From: VFMC01 sp040398525
Lineage (GTDB): Bacteria > Actinomycetota > Acidimicrobiia > Acidimicrobiales > Ilumatobacteraceae
NCBI GenBank assembly: GCA_040398525.1
Contig: JBBATY010000002.1
Span: 124,001 to 188,000, forward strand
DNA: 64,000 nucleotides
Direction: 5' to 3'
Below the pieces are notes generated by a model that worked only from the letters and a program-made list of their open reading frames with translations, was not told the DNA's origin and searched no databases. The translations under genes were made by a program, and so were the position numbers. This document shows, piece after piece, positions 1 through 8,042 of this stretch (positions are counted from its first letter, which is position 1; each line of letters opens with the position of its first letter).

Positions 1-454
1 AGGCCACGGTGTTGTCGAAGTCGAGCCCGACGAACGCCCCGCCCGCTCCCATCAACGGCACGAACGCGTCGGCGAGCGTCTTCAGCGAGTAGGCCGAGAT
101 GTGCATGGCGATGGAGACGTCGGCCCAGGTTGCAGCCATGAAATCGTCGCCGAGGCACACCTCGGGGGCGAACCCGATCGAGTGCAGGACGCCATCGACA
201 CGGCCGTCGAAGTGGGAGCGGGCCGCCTCGCGTGCCTGAGCCACGTGCTCGGCGACCGTGACATCCAGCTCGACCACCGGTGCAGAGGCGGGGAGCTTCC
301 GCGCAGTCCGCTCGGTGAGGCTGAGCGCGCGGCCGGCGCCAGTGAGCAAGAGGTTGGCACCCTCGCGCTGTGCCAACGCAGCAACACCGAACGCGAGTGA
401 GGCATCGGTGAGTACGCCGGTGATGACGATGTTCTTGCCGTCGAGCAGACCCAT
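1..454 (-). CDS. fabI: Enoyl-[acyl-carrier-protein] reductase, InhA/FabI type (C-terminus outside window)
   Basis: NADH-dependent reduction of trans-2-enoyl-ACP in cytosolic type II fatty acid synthesis. The 151 visible residues begin MGLLDGKNIVITG, and the cofactor-binding glycine run with a later serine (G13 to S19) is of the InhA kind. Further on, HSIGFAPE and ISAYSLKTLADAF follow the InhA pattern closely. The catalytic Tyr-x6-Lys lies beyond the left edge, so the gene is incomplete only because of the window. The ATG at 454 sits 6 bases after a TAGCGT hexamer, which supports this start. It is divergent from the npdG-like gene. Confidence 0.9.
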   Translation of the reverse strand, partial: MGLLDGKNIVITGVLTDASLAFGVAALAQREGANLLLTGAGRALSLTERTARKLPASAPVVELDVTVAEHVAQAREAARSHFDGRVDGVLHSIGFAPEVCLGDDFMAATWADVSIAMHISAYSLKTLADAFVPLMGAGGAFVGLDFDNTVA

Positions 455-460
455 GAGATC

Positions 461-466
461 ACGCTA
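461..466 (-). promoter_or_regulatory. -10 hexamer of fabI
   Basis: TAGCGT on the minus strand, 6 bases upstream of the fabI ATG; transcription would begin at or within a base or two of the start codon. Confidence 0.55.
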
Positions 467-537
467 GCCCCCTGGCCCGCATGCGTCGGCGACGCCTGTC
501 TTCGGCGGTAGGTCCCCCGATGTGCAAGTCTGTGCCG

Positions 538-1218
538 ATGCGCATCGGCATTCTCGGAGGCACCGGGCCGGCAGGGAGTGCGCTTGCTGCTCGTCTCGCC
601 TCGATCGGTTACCAGACCGTCATCGGGTCTCGCTCGAAATACCGAGCGATGGAAGCCCGCGACACGATGGTGGCGAAGTGGCCGGACATCGAGTCGCTGC
701 TCTCCTTCGGCGACAACGCTGCAGCGGCTGCGTGTGACGTCGTCGTGATCGCCACTCCCTGGGATTCGGCGGCGACGACTGCCCAGGAGAACGCCGAGCT
801 GCTGTCGGGGAAGATCCTGATCAGCATGGCGAACGCGCTCGTGCGAGTGGGGCACGAGTTCCAGCCGCTGGTGCCGCCGCGCGGCAGCGTGGCCGCTCAT
901 GTCCAGGCTGCGCTTCCGCAGTGCCGGGTCGTGGCTGCGTTCCACCACTTGCCGGCGACCGAGCTCGGGCACTTGGGCGAACCGATCGAGTCCGATGTCC
1001 TCATCTGCGGTGACGATCCGGATGCGGTCAAGACCGTCAGCGAGATGGTGGCCAAGATTCCCGGATGCCGCCCGCTCGATGCAGGTGAGCTATCGAATGC
1101 AACGGCGATCGAGGCCTTCACCGCAGTGCTCCTGCAGTTGAACGTCCGCTACAAGACCCGGGTCGCGCCGAAGCTCACCGGCATCAGGCGCGACCCGCGT
1201 GCACCCGTGGCGGGCTGA
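538..1218 (+). CDS. npdG: F420-dependent NADP reductase-like (NpdG family)
   Basis: Probably hydride transfer between coenzyme F420 and NADP in the cytosol. The 226-residue protein opens with MRIGILGGTGPAGSALA, an N-terminal Rossmann fold, followed by VIGSRS at the NADP phosphate-binding position, and later AAFHHLPATEL and ESDVLICGDD, all typical of the NpdG family. Start choice: ATG 538 puts the Rossmann strand at the N-terminus; an in-frame ATG at 520 would add six residues, and neither has a clear ribosome-binding site. The gene ends 6 bases before mshC, so the two are probably co-transcribed. Other NADP-dependent reductases of the same superfamily are possible. Confidence 0.8.
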   Translation: MRIGILGGTGPAGSALAARLASIGYQTVIGSRSKYRAMEARDTMVAKWPDIESLLSFGDNAAAAACDVVVIATPWDSAATTAQENAELLSGKILISMANALVRVGHEFQPLVPPRGSVAAHVQAALPQCRVVAAFHHLPATELGHLGEPIESDVLICGDDPDAVKTVSEMVAKIPGCRPLDAGELSNATAIEAFTAVLLQLNVRYKTRVAPKLTGIRRDPRAPVAG

Positions 1219-1224
1219 GCAACC

Positions 1225-2364
1225 ATGACCATGCATCTGTACGACACGGCCCGCCAGGCCGTGGTGCCGTTCGAGCCTGGCCATCAGGTGCTGATGTACA
1301 CGTGTGGCATCACGCCCTACGACGCCACGCACCTCGGGCATGCGGCGACATTCATCGCCTACGACGTGCTCCAGCGGCGGCTGATCGACAAAGGCCACGC
1401 GATCAAGTGCGTCCGCAACGTCACCGATGTCGACGATCCGCTGTTCGCCAAGGCTCGGGAGCTCGGGGTCCACTACCTCGATCTCGCCGCGGGCGAGGAG
1501 GCCCGCTTCGAGCGCGACATGGAGGCGCTCAATGCGCTGCCCGTCTACAGCACGCCGCGCGCCTCGTCGGCCATCCCCGACATTCGCGGCTTCATCGGCA
1601 TGGTCATCGATCGGGGCTTTGCCTACGAGTCGGGTGGAAGCGTCTACTTCGACGTGTCGCGCTCGCCGAGTTTCGGCTCGGTGAGCCACTACAGCACCGA
1701 GAAGATGATCGAGCTGGCGCGCGAGCGCGGGGGCAACGTCGACGATCCGAACAAGCGGCACCCGCTCGACTTCGTTCTCTGGCATCCGTCTGCATCCGAC
1801 GAGCCGAGCTGGGACACGATGTGGGGCCCGGGTCGGCCCGGTTGGCATATCGAGTGCAGCGCGCTCGCGCTCCGCGAGCTGGGTACGACGATCGACCTCC
1901 ATGGTGGTGGCTCGGACCTCATCTTCCCGCACCACGAGTGCGAGCGTGCTCAGAGTGAGGCTGCGACCGGTGAGCTGTTCGTGCGCCACTGGATGCACGT
2001 GGCCATGGTGTACATGGACGGCCACAAGATGTCGAAGAGCCTGGGCAACCTCGTCTTCGTCGATCGGTTGCGGGCCGAATGGGATCCGCGCGCCATCCGA
2101 CTCGCGATCATCGAGCACCACTACCGCAAGGAGTGGGAGTGGGAGCCGACCCTGATGCCTCGCAACGCAGGGCGACTGGAGTCGTGGTCGGGTGCGGCAC
2201 ACGGTGCCTCGGGTGACGACGATGGCGTCCTCGACGATGTTCGGGCCGCGTTGGACGACGACCTCGACACGCCCGCCGCGTTGGCGATCATCGACCGTGC
2301 TGCGGCGGCCGGCCACGGCACGCGTTCGGCTGCGGCCTTGTTGGGTGTGGTCCTCGCGCACTGA
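1225..2364 (+). CDS. mshC: L-cysteine:1D-myo-inosityl 2-amino-2-deoxy-alpha-D-glucopyranoside ligase
   Basis: ATP-dependent joining of cysteine to GlcN-Ins, the penultimate step of mycothiol synthesis. It is a class I cysteinyl-tRNA synthetase relative. Early TCGITPYDATHLGHAAT contains the HIGH-type signature and a zinc Cys. HGGGSDLIFPHHE supplies more metal and substrate ligands, and GHKMSKSLGN is the KMSKS loop. At 379 residues it lacks the tRNA anticodon-binding C-terminal domain of CysS, as MshC does, and it is slightly shorter than mycobacterial MshC because it has no N-terminal extension. CysS itself is the alternative, but the ITPYDATHLGHA context is diagnostic of MshC. Confidence 0.9.
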   Translation: MTMHLYDTARQAVVPFEPGHQVLMYTCGITPYDATHLGHAATFIAYDVLQRRLIDKGHAIKCVRNVTDVDDPLFAKARELGVHYLDLAAGEEARFERDMEALNALPVYSTPRASSAIPDIRGFIGMVIDRGFAYESGGSVYFDVSRSPSFGSVSHYSTEKMIELARERGGNVDDPNKRHPLDFVLWHPSASDEPSWDTMWGPGRPGWHIECSALALRELGTTIDLHGGGSDLIFPHHECERAQSEAATGELFVRHWMHVAMVYMDGHKMSKSLGNLVFVDRLRAEWDPRAIRLAIIEHHYRKEWEWEPTLMPRNAGRLESWSGAAHGASGDDDGVLDDVRAALDDDLDTPAALAIIDRAAAAGHGTRSAAALLGVVLAH

Positions 2365-2384
2365 GCGTTCACAGTGCGTTCATC

Positions 2385-2398
2385 GGAAGGTGACTTCC
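2385..2398 (+). other. Small hairpin between mshC and plsC
   Basis: GGAAG (2385-2389) and CTTCC (2394-2398) form a five-pair stem closed by a GTGA loop. No T-run follows, so a terminator role for mshC is only possible. Confidence 0.25.
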
Positions 2399-2426
2399 AG
2401 TATCTCCATGCCAGTACCAATCGGCG

Positions 2427-2432
2427 TACCCT
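2427..2432 (+). promoter_or_regulatory. Candidate -10 hexamer of plsC
   Basis: TACCCT about 42 bases before the GTG at 2475. Unlike most promoters here it leaves a short leader that contains a purine-rich GGGAGG ribosome-binding site (2466-2471). Confidence 0.35.
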
Positions 2433-2474
2433 GTCCCGTCCAGGAGGGTGTGTCGAGGGTTCGAAGGGAGGCGT

Positions 2475-3230
2475 GTGAAGCAACAGGGAGCAGGCAAGGC
2501 GCAGACCCGGGCTCGGCGAGTCCTTCGTCCGGCGATCACCCATCTCTGGAAGTTCGAGCTGTCCGGCTTCGAACGCCTGCCTGCATCAGGGCCTGCGATC
2601 CTCTGCCCGAACCACATCAGCTTCCTCGACAGTGCGTTCCTGATGGCGTTGGTGCCCCGGAACATCAGCTTCGTGGGCAAGGCCGAGTACATGGACTCGT
2701 GGAAGACCAAGCACCTCTTCCCGATGCTCGGCATGATCCCGATCGATCGCAGCGGGGGAGAGAAGAGCCAGGCTGCGCTCGAGGCCGCCGAAGCGGTGCT
2801 GCGGCGCGGCGAGCTGTTCGGCATCTTCCCGGAGGGCACGCGCAGTCGCGACGGGTATCTGTACAAGGGCCGCACCGGGGCCGCACGCCTGGCGCTCAAG
2901 GTCGGGTGCCCGATCTTCCCGGTCGGCATCGTCGGTACGGATCGCATCCAGCCGCCGGACGCCAAGCTGCCCAAGCTCCGGGGGTCGTGCTCGATCACGA
3001 TCGGACGCCCGATCGAGGTCGAGCGGTACCGATCACGGGCCGAGGACCACCGCGTGCTGCGTCAGATCACCGACGAGCTGATGTTCGAGATCCGCGAGCT
3101 CACCGGCCAGGAGTACCGCAACGTGTATGCCGGCAAGACGGCCGAGACCGAGCCGAATGTGGCCCCAGGGCGCGTTGGCACGCTCGCCGACGATCGCTCC
3201 GAGCCGGCGCTGGCGGGCCAGCAGGGTTAA
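2475..3230 (+). CDS. plsC: 1-acyl-sn-glycerol-3-phosphate acyltransferase
   Basis: Transfers an acyl chain to lysophosphatidate, giving phosphatidate at the inner membrane. NHISFLD is the NHx4D catalytic motif; PIDRSGGEKS and FPEGTRSRDG are acyltransferase motifs II and III, and the VGIVGTD region matches motif IV. The length is about 251 residues, typical for the family. GTG 2475 is preferred because GGGAGG lies just upstream; an in-frame GTG at 2448 overlaps its own possible ribosome-binding site. The C-terminal 35 residues are hydrophilic and unlike the family core. The next gene, thrS, has its own promoter. Confidence 0.85.
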   Translation: MKQQGAGKAQTRARRVLRPAITHLWKFELSGFERLPASGPAILCPNHISFLDSAFLMALVPRNISFVGKAEYMDSWKTKHLFPMLGMIPIDRSGGEKSQAALEAAEAVLRRGELFGIFPEGTRSRDGYLYKGRTGAARLALKVGCPIFPVGIVGTDRIQPPDAKLPKLRGSCSITIGRPIEVERYRSRAEDHRVLRQITDELMFEIRELTGQEYRNVYAGKTAETEPNVAPGRVGTLADDRSEPALAGQQG

Positions 3231-3248
3231 CTCCCTCCCTTCGGGGTG

Positions 3249-3270
3249 CCTCGGCTCGTAGACTCCGAGG
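3249..3270 (+). other. Hairpin overlapping the thrS promoter
   Basis: CCTCGG (3249-3254) and CCGAGG (3265-3270) can pair around a 10-base loop that contains the TAGACT hexamer. It ends 3 bases before the thrS ATG. If transcription starts at the ATG it is only a DNA palindrome, possibly an operator. Confidence 0.3.
3259..3264 (+). promoter_or_regulatory. -10 hexamer of thrS
   Basis: TAGACT, 9 bases before the thrS ATG. Confidence 0.45.
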
Positions 3271-3273
3271 GCT

Positions 3274-5253
3274 ATGGCTCAGATCACGATCTCGCTCCCG
3301 GACGGTTCGACGCGCGCTCTCGACGATGGTGCCACGGCTGCCGACGTGGCAGCTTCCATCGGATCGCGTCTCGCCAAGGCTGCTGTGGCCGCGGTCGTGA
3401 ACGGTGAGGAATGGGACCTCGGTCGTCGGCTTCCCGACGGTGCAGCGATTGCAATCGTCACCTCCGATTCCGAGGCCGGTCGCCACGTTCTGCGCCACTC
3501 CACGGCCCATGTGCTCGCACAGGCGGTGACGCAGCTCTTCCCGGGCGCGAAGTACACCATCGGTCCGGCGATCGAGGACGGCTTCTACTACGACTTCGAC
3601 CTGCCCGAGGGCCGCACGTTCGCCGAAGCCGACCTCGCGTCGATCGAGCAGCGGATGCTCGAGATCGTCAGCGCCGACCAGCCATTCGAGCGGGCCGAGC
3701 TGCCCATCGACGAGGCCCTGAAGGTGTTCGCCGACCAGCCGTACAAGTGCGAGATCATCGAACGTGTCCGCCAGGGCGGCGCCGACGGTGCCGATGCGGG
3801 CGAGGTCGGCAGCGGCGAAGCGATCAGCATTTATCGGAACACGCCTGAGTTCGTCGACCTGTGCCGCGGCCCACACGTGCCATCGACCAGCAAGCTCGGC
3901 CACTTCAAGCTGATGAAGGTGGCCGGCGCCTATTGGCGGGGCAACGAGAAGGGCCCGATGCTGCAGCGGCTGTATGGCACCGCCTGGGAGTCGAAGGCGG
4001 CCCTCGAGGAGCACCTGCACCGCTTGGCGGAGGCCGAGAAGCGCGACCATCGCAAGCTGGCGGTCGAGCTCGACCTGCTCAGCTTCCCGCAGGAGCTCGG
4101 TGGTGGGTTGGCTGTGTGGCACCCCAAGGGCGCCATCGTCCGCAAGCTGATGGAGGACTACAGCCGTGAACGTCACGTGACGGGTGGCTACCAGTTCGTC
4201 TTCACGCCGCATCTGGCGAACGCGAACCTGTTCCAGACCAGCGGGCACCTCGGGTGGTACCAGGACGGCATGTACCCCCCGATGGAGATGGACAACGGCG
4301 TCTACTACATGAAGCCGATGAACTGCCCGATGCACTGCCTGATCTTCCGGAGCCGCCAGCGCAGCTACCGCGAGCTTCCGCTGCGGCTGTTCGAGCTCGG
4401 CACCGTGTACCGCTACGAGCGGGCCGGCACCCTTCACGGGCTGATGCGGATCCGCGGGTTCACCCAGGACGACAGCCACATCTACTGCACTGAAGACCAG
4501 TTGCAGGACGAGATCGCCTCGCTGCTCGACTTCGTGATGAGCGTGCTTCGTGCGTTCGGTTTCACCGACTTCACGGCCAACCTGTCGACCAAGGACCCGG
4601 CCAAGTACGTCGGATCCGACGAGAATTGGGATCGGGCGACCGATGCCCTCCGGTCGGCGCTCGAGCGCTATGGGCTGACGTACCGGATCAAGGAGGGCGA
4701 CGCAGCGTTTTACGGCCCGAAGATCGACATCGATGTCCGCGACGCGATCGGTCGGACCTGGCAGCTCAGCACGATCCAGTGCGACTTCAACCTTCCCGAG
4801 CGGTTCGGCCTCGAGTACGTCGGATCCGACAACGCCCGGCACCGGCCGATCATGTTGCATCGCGCGTTGTTCGGGTCGGTCGAACGCTTCTTCGGGGTGC
4901 TGCTCGAGCACTATGCCGGGGCGTTCCCGACCTGGCTCGCACCTCTGCAGGCCCGAGTCCTGCCCGTGGCCGAGGCCCACGAGCCGTACGCCCTCGGCGT
5001 GGTCGAGCAACTGCGTGCTGCCGGCCTGCGGGTGGACCTGGTCGATGCAACCGATCAGCTCGGCAAGCGGATCAGGGCCGCGAAGCTCGACAAGATCCCC
5101 TACGTGCTGGTGGTCGGCGACAGCGATGTCGCTGCGACGACGCTCGGCGTGAACCCCCGCGGCGGCGATGTCGAGCGCGACGTCCCACTCGACACCTTCG
5201 TCGCCAACGTTCGTCAGGAGATCGACGAACAACTGGCCAGCGCTCGCAGCTGA
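3274..5253 (+). CDS. thrS: Threonyl-tRNA synthetase
   Basis: Charges tRNA-Thr in the cytosol. The 659 residues comprise an N-terminal TGS domain (about 1-60, ITISLPDGSTRAL), the editing (SAD) domain beginning around HVLRHSTAHVLAQAV and containing DLCRGPHVPST, the class II catalytic core with MNCPMHCLIF (zinc Cys) and motif 2 region RYERAGTLHGLMRIRG, motif 3 HRALFGSVERFF, and the anticodon-binding domain from about 560. It is full length with no missing motif. It begins a run with the HIT, pgsA and patA-like genes in the same order as in M. tuberculosis (Rv2614c onward). Confidence 0.97.
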   Translation: MAQITISLPDGSTRALDDGATAADVAASIGSRLAKAAVAAVVNGEEWDLGRRLPDGAAIAIVTSDSEAGRHVLRHSTAHVLAQAVTQLFPGAKYTIGPAIEDGFYYDFDLPEGRTFAEADLASIEQRMLEIVSADQPFERAELPIDEALKVFADQPYKCEIIERVRQGGADGADAGEVGSGEAISIYRNTPEFVDLCRGPHVPSTSKLGHFKLMKVAGAYWRGNEKGPMLQRLYGTAWESKAALEEHLHRLAEAEKRDHRKLAVELDLLSFPQELGGGLAVWHPKGAIVRKLMEDYSRERHVTGGYQFVFTPHLANANLFQTSGHLGWYQDGMYPPMEMDNGVYYMKPMNCPMHCLIFRSRQRSYRELPLRLFELGTVYRYERAGTLHGLMRIRGFTQDDSHIYCTEDQLQDEIASLLDFVMSVLRAFGFTDFTANLSTKDPAKYVGSDENWDRATDALRSALERYGLTYRIKEGDAAFYGPKIDIDVRDAIGRTWQLSTIQCDFNLPERFGLEYVGSDNARHRPIMLHRALFGSVERFFGVLLEHYAGAFPTWLAPLQARVLPVAEAHEPYALGVVEQLRAAGLRVDLVDATDQLGKRIRAAKLDKIPYVLVVGDSDVAATTLGVNPRGGDVERDVPLDTFVANVRQEIDEQLASARS

Positions 5254-5260
5254 CAGACGG

Positions 5261-5770
5261 ATGACCCCGCTCGAACTGCTGTGGAACGGCTGGCGCTCGT
5301 CGTACGTTTCGAGCCTCGGTGGGCGCCCCCCACGCGAGACGGGTTCGGTGTTCACGGCCATCCTGCAGTCCGGCCAGCCGGACACCGAGACGCACATCAT
5401 CCATCGCGGAGCGCGGTCGTTCGTCATCTTGAACCTCTTCCCCTACGCAGTCGGGCATCTGCTCGTCTTGCCGTATCGCGAGGTCGCCGACCTCGAGATG
5501 CTCGATACCGAAGAGTCGGTCGAGCTCTGGCAGAACGTCACCGATGCCGTGCGAGCGCTCAAGGCGGCGCTGTCGCCGTCGGGGGTGAACGTCGGTATCA
5601 ACCTCGGCGAGCCGGCAGGGGGGAGCGTGAGCGAGCACCTGCACGTGCACGTCGTGCCTCGTTGGGTCGGTGACGCCAACTTCATGACGGCGACGGCCAA
5701 CACCCGGACGCTGCCTGAGGCTTTGCCCGACACGGCGGCCAAGCTGCGGGCATCGTGGCCGAGGCCGTAG
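5261..5770 (+). CDS. HIT family hydrolase/phosphorylase (Rv2613c-like)
   Basis: The histidine-triad motif SEHLHVHVVPRW is near residue 130. The family acts on dinucleoside polyphosphates or nucleotide adducts; the M. tuberculosis relative next to thrS and pgsA is an Ap4A phosphorylase, so that activity is the best inference. The 169-residue protein starts MTPLELLWNGWRSSYV, as actinobacterial members do. The ATG at 5261 follows the thrS stop by 7 bases, so the two are likely one transcript. The C-terminus matches the family end and nothing is missing. Confidence 0.85.
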   Translation: MTPLELLWNGWRSSYVSSLGGRPPRETGSVFTAILQSGQPDTETHIIHRGARSFVILNLFPYAVGHLLVLPYREVADLEMLDTEESVELWQNVTDAVRALKAALSPSGVNVGINLGEPAGGSVSEHLHVHVVPRWVGDANFMTATANTRTLPEALPDTAAKLRASWPRP

Positions 5771-5773
5771 GCT
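5768..5773 (+). promoter_or_regulatory. -10 hexamer of the membrane protein gene at 5783
   Basis: TAGGCT, overlapping the HIT gene's TAG stop codon and 9 bases before the next ATG. Confidence 0.4.
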
Positions 5774-5782
5774 GGCCCGGCC

Positions 5783-6277
5783 ATGAGCGACACGAGCGAT
5801 CTCCGTGACGAACTGCCCGAGGACCTGAACGCTGCCGAGTTCGTCGGCCTCTATCAGTTCCCCGACAACAGCCGCCGTCGTCGTCCTGCCTACATCTACG
5901 GCGCGCTCGCCATCGTGTTGCTCGCTCTCTTCTCGACCCACCGCACCGGCCAACACGTTCTGGTGAACGAGGGATACCTGTGGGCTGCTCTCCTGCTCGG
6001 TGCGGTTGCCGTCTTTTCCTTCACCTCTGGCTGGAAGATGACGGTCGACGAGCAGCAGGCGCTCGTCGCGGCCCAGAGCGCGGTTGGCTTCCCTGTTGGG
6101 CACGCCTCGGCGCAGCAGGTGTGGCGTGGGGTGCGCAGCCGTCCGACCTGGCGGGTGCTCGTCTACTCGGCCGAGAGCCCGCCGCACCAGCGCGGGCTCG
6201 TCTTGGTCGACGCCGTCGACGGGCAGGTGCTCGAGCAACTCGTCGAGGCCAATCCGGAAACCGACTGGGTCGACTGA
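5783..6277 (+). CDS. Small two-helix membrane protein of unknown function
   Basis: I do not recognise the family. The 164-residue protein has an acidic N-terminus, a basic RRRR stretch, two adjacent hydrophobic segments (about 38-52 and 66-84, the first around IYGALAIVLLALF) and a soluble C-terminal half with alternating beta/helix character ending in acidic NPETDWVD. It sits between the HIT gene and pgsA, so a role at the membrane alongside phospholipid synthesis is conceivable but unproven. Confidence 0.7.
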   Translation: MSDTSDLRDELPEDLNAAEFVGLYQFPDNSRRRRPAYIYGALAIVLLALFSTHRTGQHVLVNEGYLWAALLLGAVAVFSFTSGWKMTVDEQQALVAAQSAVGFPVGHASAQQVWRGVRSRPTWRVLVYSAESPPHQRGLVLVDAVDGQVLEQLVEANPETDWVD

Positions 6278-6318
6278 CGGCGCGCCCAGGGCGCGGCGGT
6301 AGACGATCGGCTGCCGAC

Positions 6319-6324
6319 TAGCCT
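6319..6324 (+). promoter_or_regulatory. -10 hexamer of pgsA
   Basis: TAGCCT, 7 bases before the pgsA ATG. Confidence 0.5.
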
Positions 6325-6331
6325 GGGACCG

Positions 6332-7033
6332 ATGTTCGATGGAAAGTTCCGCACGGCGGTCGACAAGGCGGTGAAGCCGGTCGGCGACTCGCTCCGGCGC
6401 ACCGGAATGTCGCCCGACCATCTCACGATCCTCGGCCTTGTCGTCGCCGTGGGCGCTGCGGTGTCGATCGGTTTCGGCTATCTCCAGCTCGGCTTGCTGT
6501 TGGTGATCCTCGCCGCCCTGCCCGATCTGTTCGACGGGGCCCTGGCCAAGGCCTCCAACACATCCAGCCAGCGCGGAGCCTTCTTCGACTCGGTGATCGA
6601 CCGGGTCACCGACGCGTTGCTGTTCGGTGGTCTCGCCTGGTACTTCGCCGGCGACTCGTCACCCCATATGGCGATGCTGCCGTTCGCCATCATGGCGGCC
6701 AGCTCGGTGATCTCGTACCAGCGAGCCAAGGCCGAGTCGCTCGGTCTCGACGCCAAGGGCGGCCTGATGGAGCGGGCGGAGCGGATCATCCTGCTCTGTC
6801 TCGGCCTGCTGTTCGAGCCGCTGCTGGTCCCGATCCTGTGGATCATGCTGGCCCTGACGCTCGTCACCGCCGTCCAGCGATTCGTGAAGGTCTGGAAGCA
6901 GGCGAGCGTGGCGCCGGTGACGGCAGCAAAGATCGAGCTGCGACGGTCGCGTCGCCAGCACCGGCGCGTGCAGCGCACGGAGCGTCGCCGTACCCGGATC
7001 GCCCGGGTGCAGCGCCGTTCGCCTGACAACTGA
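6332..7033 (+). CDS. pgsA: CDP-alcohol phosphatidyltransferase (phosphatidylinositol-phosphate synthase-like)
   Basis: Integral membrane enzyme that condenses CDP-diacylglycerol with an alcohol phosphate. By context with the patA-like gene and pimA, the product is probably the phosphatidylinositol precursor of PIM lipids. Several hydrophobic helices surround the CDP-alcohol motif DLFDGALAKASNT followed by GAFFDSVID. The four aspartates and both glycines are present, but the usual AR dipeptide reads AK. The C-terminal 40 residues are very Arg-rich (RRSRRQHRR and onward), longer and more basic than in most family members. Phosphatidylglycerophosphate synthase is the alternative. Confidence 0.85.
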   Translation: MFDGKFRTAVDKAVKPVGDSLRRTGMSPDHLTILGLVVAVGAAVSIGFGYLQLGLLLVILAALPDLFDGALAKASNTSSQRGAFFDSVIDRVTDALLFGGLAWYFAGDSSPHMAMLPFAIMAASSVISYQRAKAESLGLDAKGGLMERAERIILLCLGLLFEPLLVPILWIMLALTLVTAVQRFVKVWKQASVAPVTAAKIELRRSRRQHRRVQRTERRRTRIARVQRRSPDN

Positions 7034-7041
7034 GCGCTGAC

Positions 7042-7965
7042 GTGGCTGCTGACGAGAGGAACCGCCTGGCCGATGCCGTCACCGTCGGCGGGTTCAGGCT
7101 CGGTTCAGTTGCCGCGAGGCTGACGCCCGGCCCCCTGGCTGCGGCGACGGCCTCGCTACTCGGTGTGGGTGCCAGCGTCACGAGCGCCGAGCGGCGCGAG
7201 CTGATCCAGCGGCACCTGCGCCGGGTCAACCCGGGTGTGCGTGCATCGGAGCTGCGGCTGCAGACCCAGGCTGCCTTCGACAGCTACGCCCGCTACTACG
7301 TGGAGAGCTTCCGTCTGCCCTCGATGTCGGCGCGCGCCGTCGAACGTGGCTTCACCAAGGACGGCTACCACCACATCCTTCGCGGCCTCGAAGCGGGCAA
7401 TGGTGTCATCCTTGCGCTGCCACACCTGGGTGGATGGGAATGGGCCGGACGGTGGATGACCGATCAGGGTCATCGCCTCACGGTGGTGGTCGAGGCCCTC
7501 GACCCGCCGGAGCTGTTCGAGTGGTTCGTCGACCTCCGCCAGCGACTGGGGATGACGGTCGTGCCCCTCGGCCCCTCGGCGGCAGGTGCGGTCATGAGGG
7601 CGCTTCGGAACAACGAGGTGGTGTGCTTGCTGTGCGACCGCGACCTCGAGCGCACCGGGGTCGAGGTCGAGTTCTTCGGCGAACGCACCACGCTCCCGGC
7701 GGGGCCGGCCATGCTCGGGCTGCGGACGGGGGCGCCGATCCTGCCCACAGGGGTCTACTTCACGCCGCGGTACAACGGCCACCATGCCATCGTCCGGCCG
7801 CCCGTGCCTGCACAGCGGATCGCCGACAGCCTCCGCGCCGACGTCTCCCGGGTGACGCAGTCGCTCGCCCGCGAGCTCGAGTTGCTGATCCGTCGCCACC
7901 CCGAGCAGTGGCACCTGTTCCAGCCGAACTGGCCGAGCGACCCCGGCTACCACGACGCGGTCTGA
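7042..7965 (+). CDS. patA: Phosphatidylinositol mannoside acyltransferase-like (PatA/HtrB family)
   Basis: Membrane-associated acyltransferase of the lipid A lauroyltransferase fold. PatA acylates the mannose of PIM1 or PIM2. The catalytic Hx4D/E-type motif is LPHLGGWEWAG, followed by LCDRDLERTGVEVEFFG, GERTTLPAGPAMLGLRTGAPI and a C-terminal HPEQWHLFQPNW typical of the family. The 307-residue protein starts at GTG 7042, 8 bases after pgsA. The order thrS, HIT, pgsA, patA matches M. tuberculosis Rv2614c-Rv2611c, but pimA, which should follow directly, is 6.9 kb away. Confidence 0.87.
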   Translation: MAADERNRLADAVTVGGFRLGSVAARLTPGPLAAATASLLGVGASVTSAERRELIQRHLRRVNPGVRASELRLQTQAAFDSYARYYVESFRLPSMSARAVERGFTKDGYHHILRGLEAGNGVILALPHLGGWEWAGRWMTDQGHRLTVVVEALDPPELFEWFVDLRQRLGMTVVPLGPSAAGAVMRALRNNEVVCLLCDRDLERTGVEVEFFGERTTLPAGPAMLGLRTGAPILPTGVYFTPRYNGHHAIVRPPVPAQRIADSLRADVSRVTQSLARELELLIRRHPEQWHLFQPNWPSDPGYHDAV

Positions 7966-8030
7966 TCGAAAGCCCGACCTCGTCGCTGCGGCTCGGGGCA
8001 GCCGGGGATGCACGGCCGGGCGCGACCTGG

Positions 8031-8036
8031 CAGCAT
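8031..8036 (+). promoter_or_regulatory. Candidate -10 of the aldo/keto reductase gene
   Basis: CAGCAT, 6 bases before the GTG at 8043; weaker than the TANNNT sites but at the same spacing. Confidence 0.3.
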
Positions 8037-8042
8037 TGCCGG

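Noticed and set aside
3231..3273. T-box or attenuator leader upstream of thrS
   Set aside because: Only 43 bases separate plsC and thrS, and the -10 lies 9 bases before the ATG, so there is no room for a T-box. The palindrome is kept as a DNA feature only.
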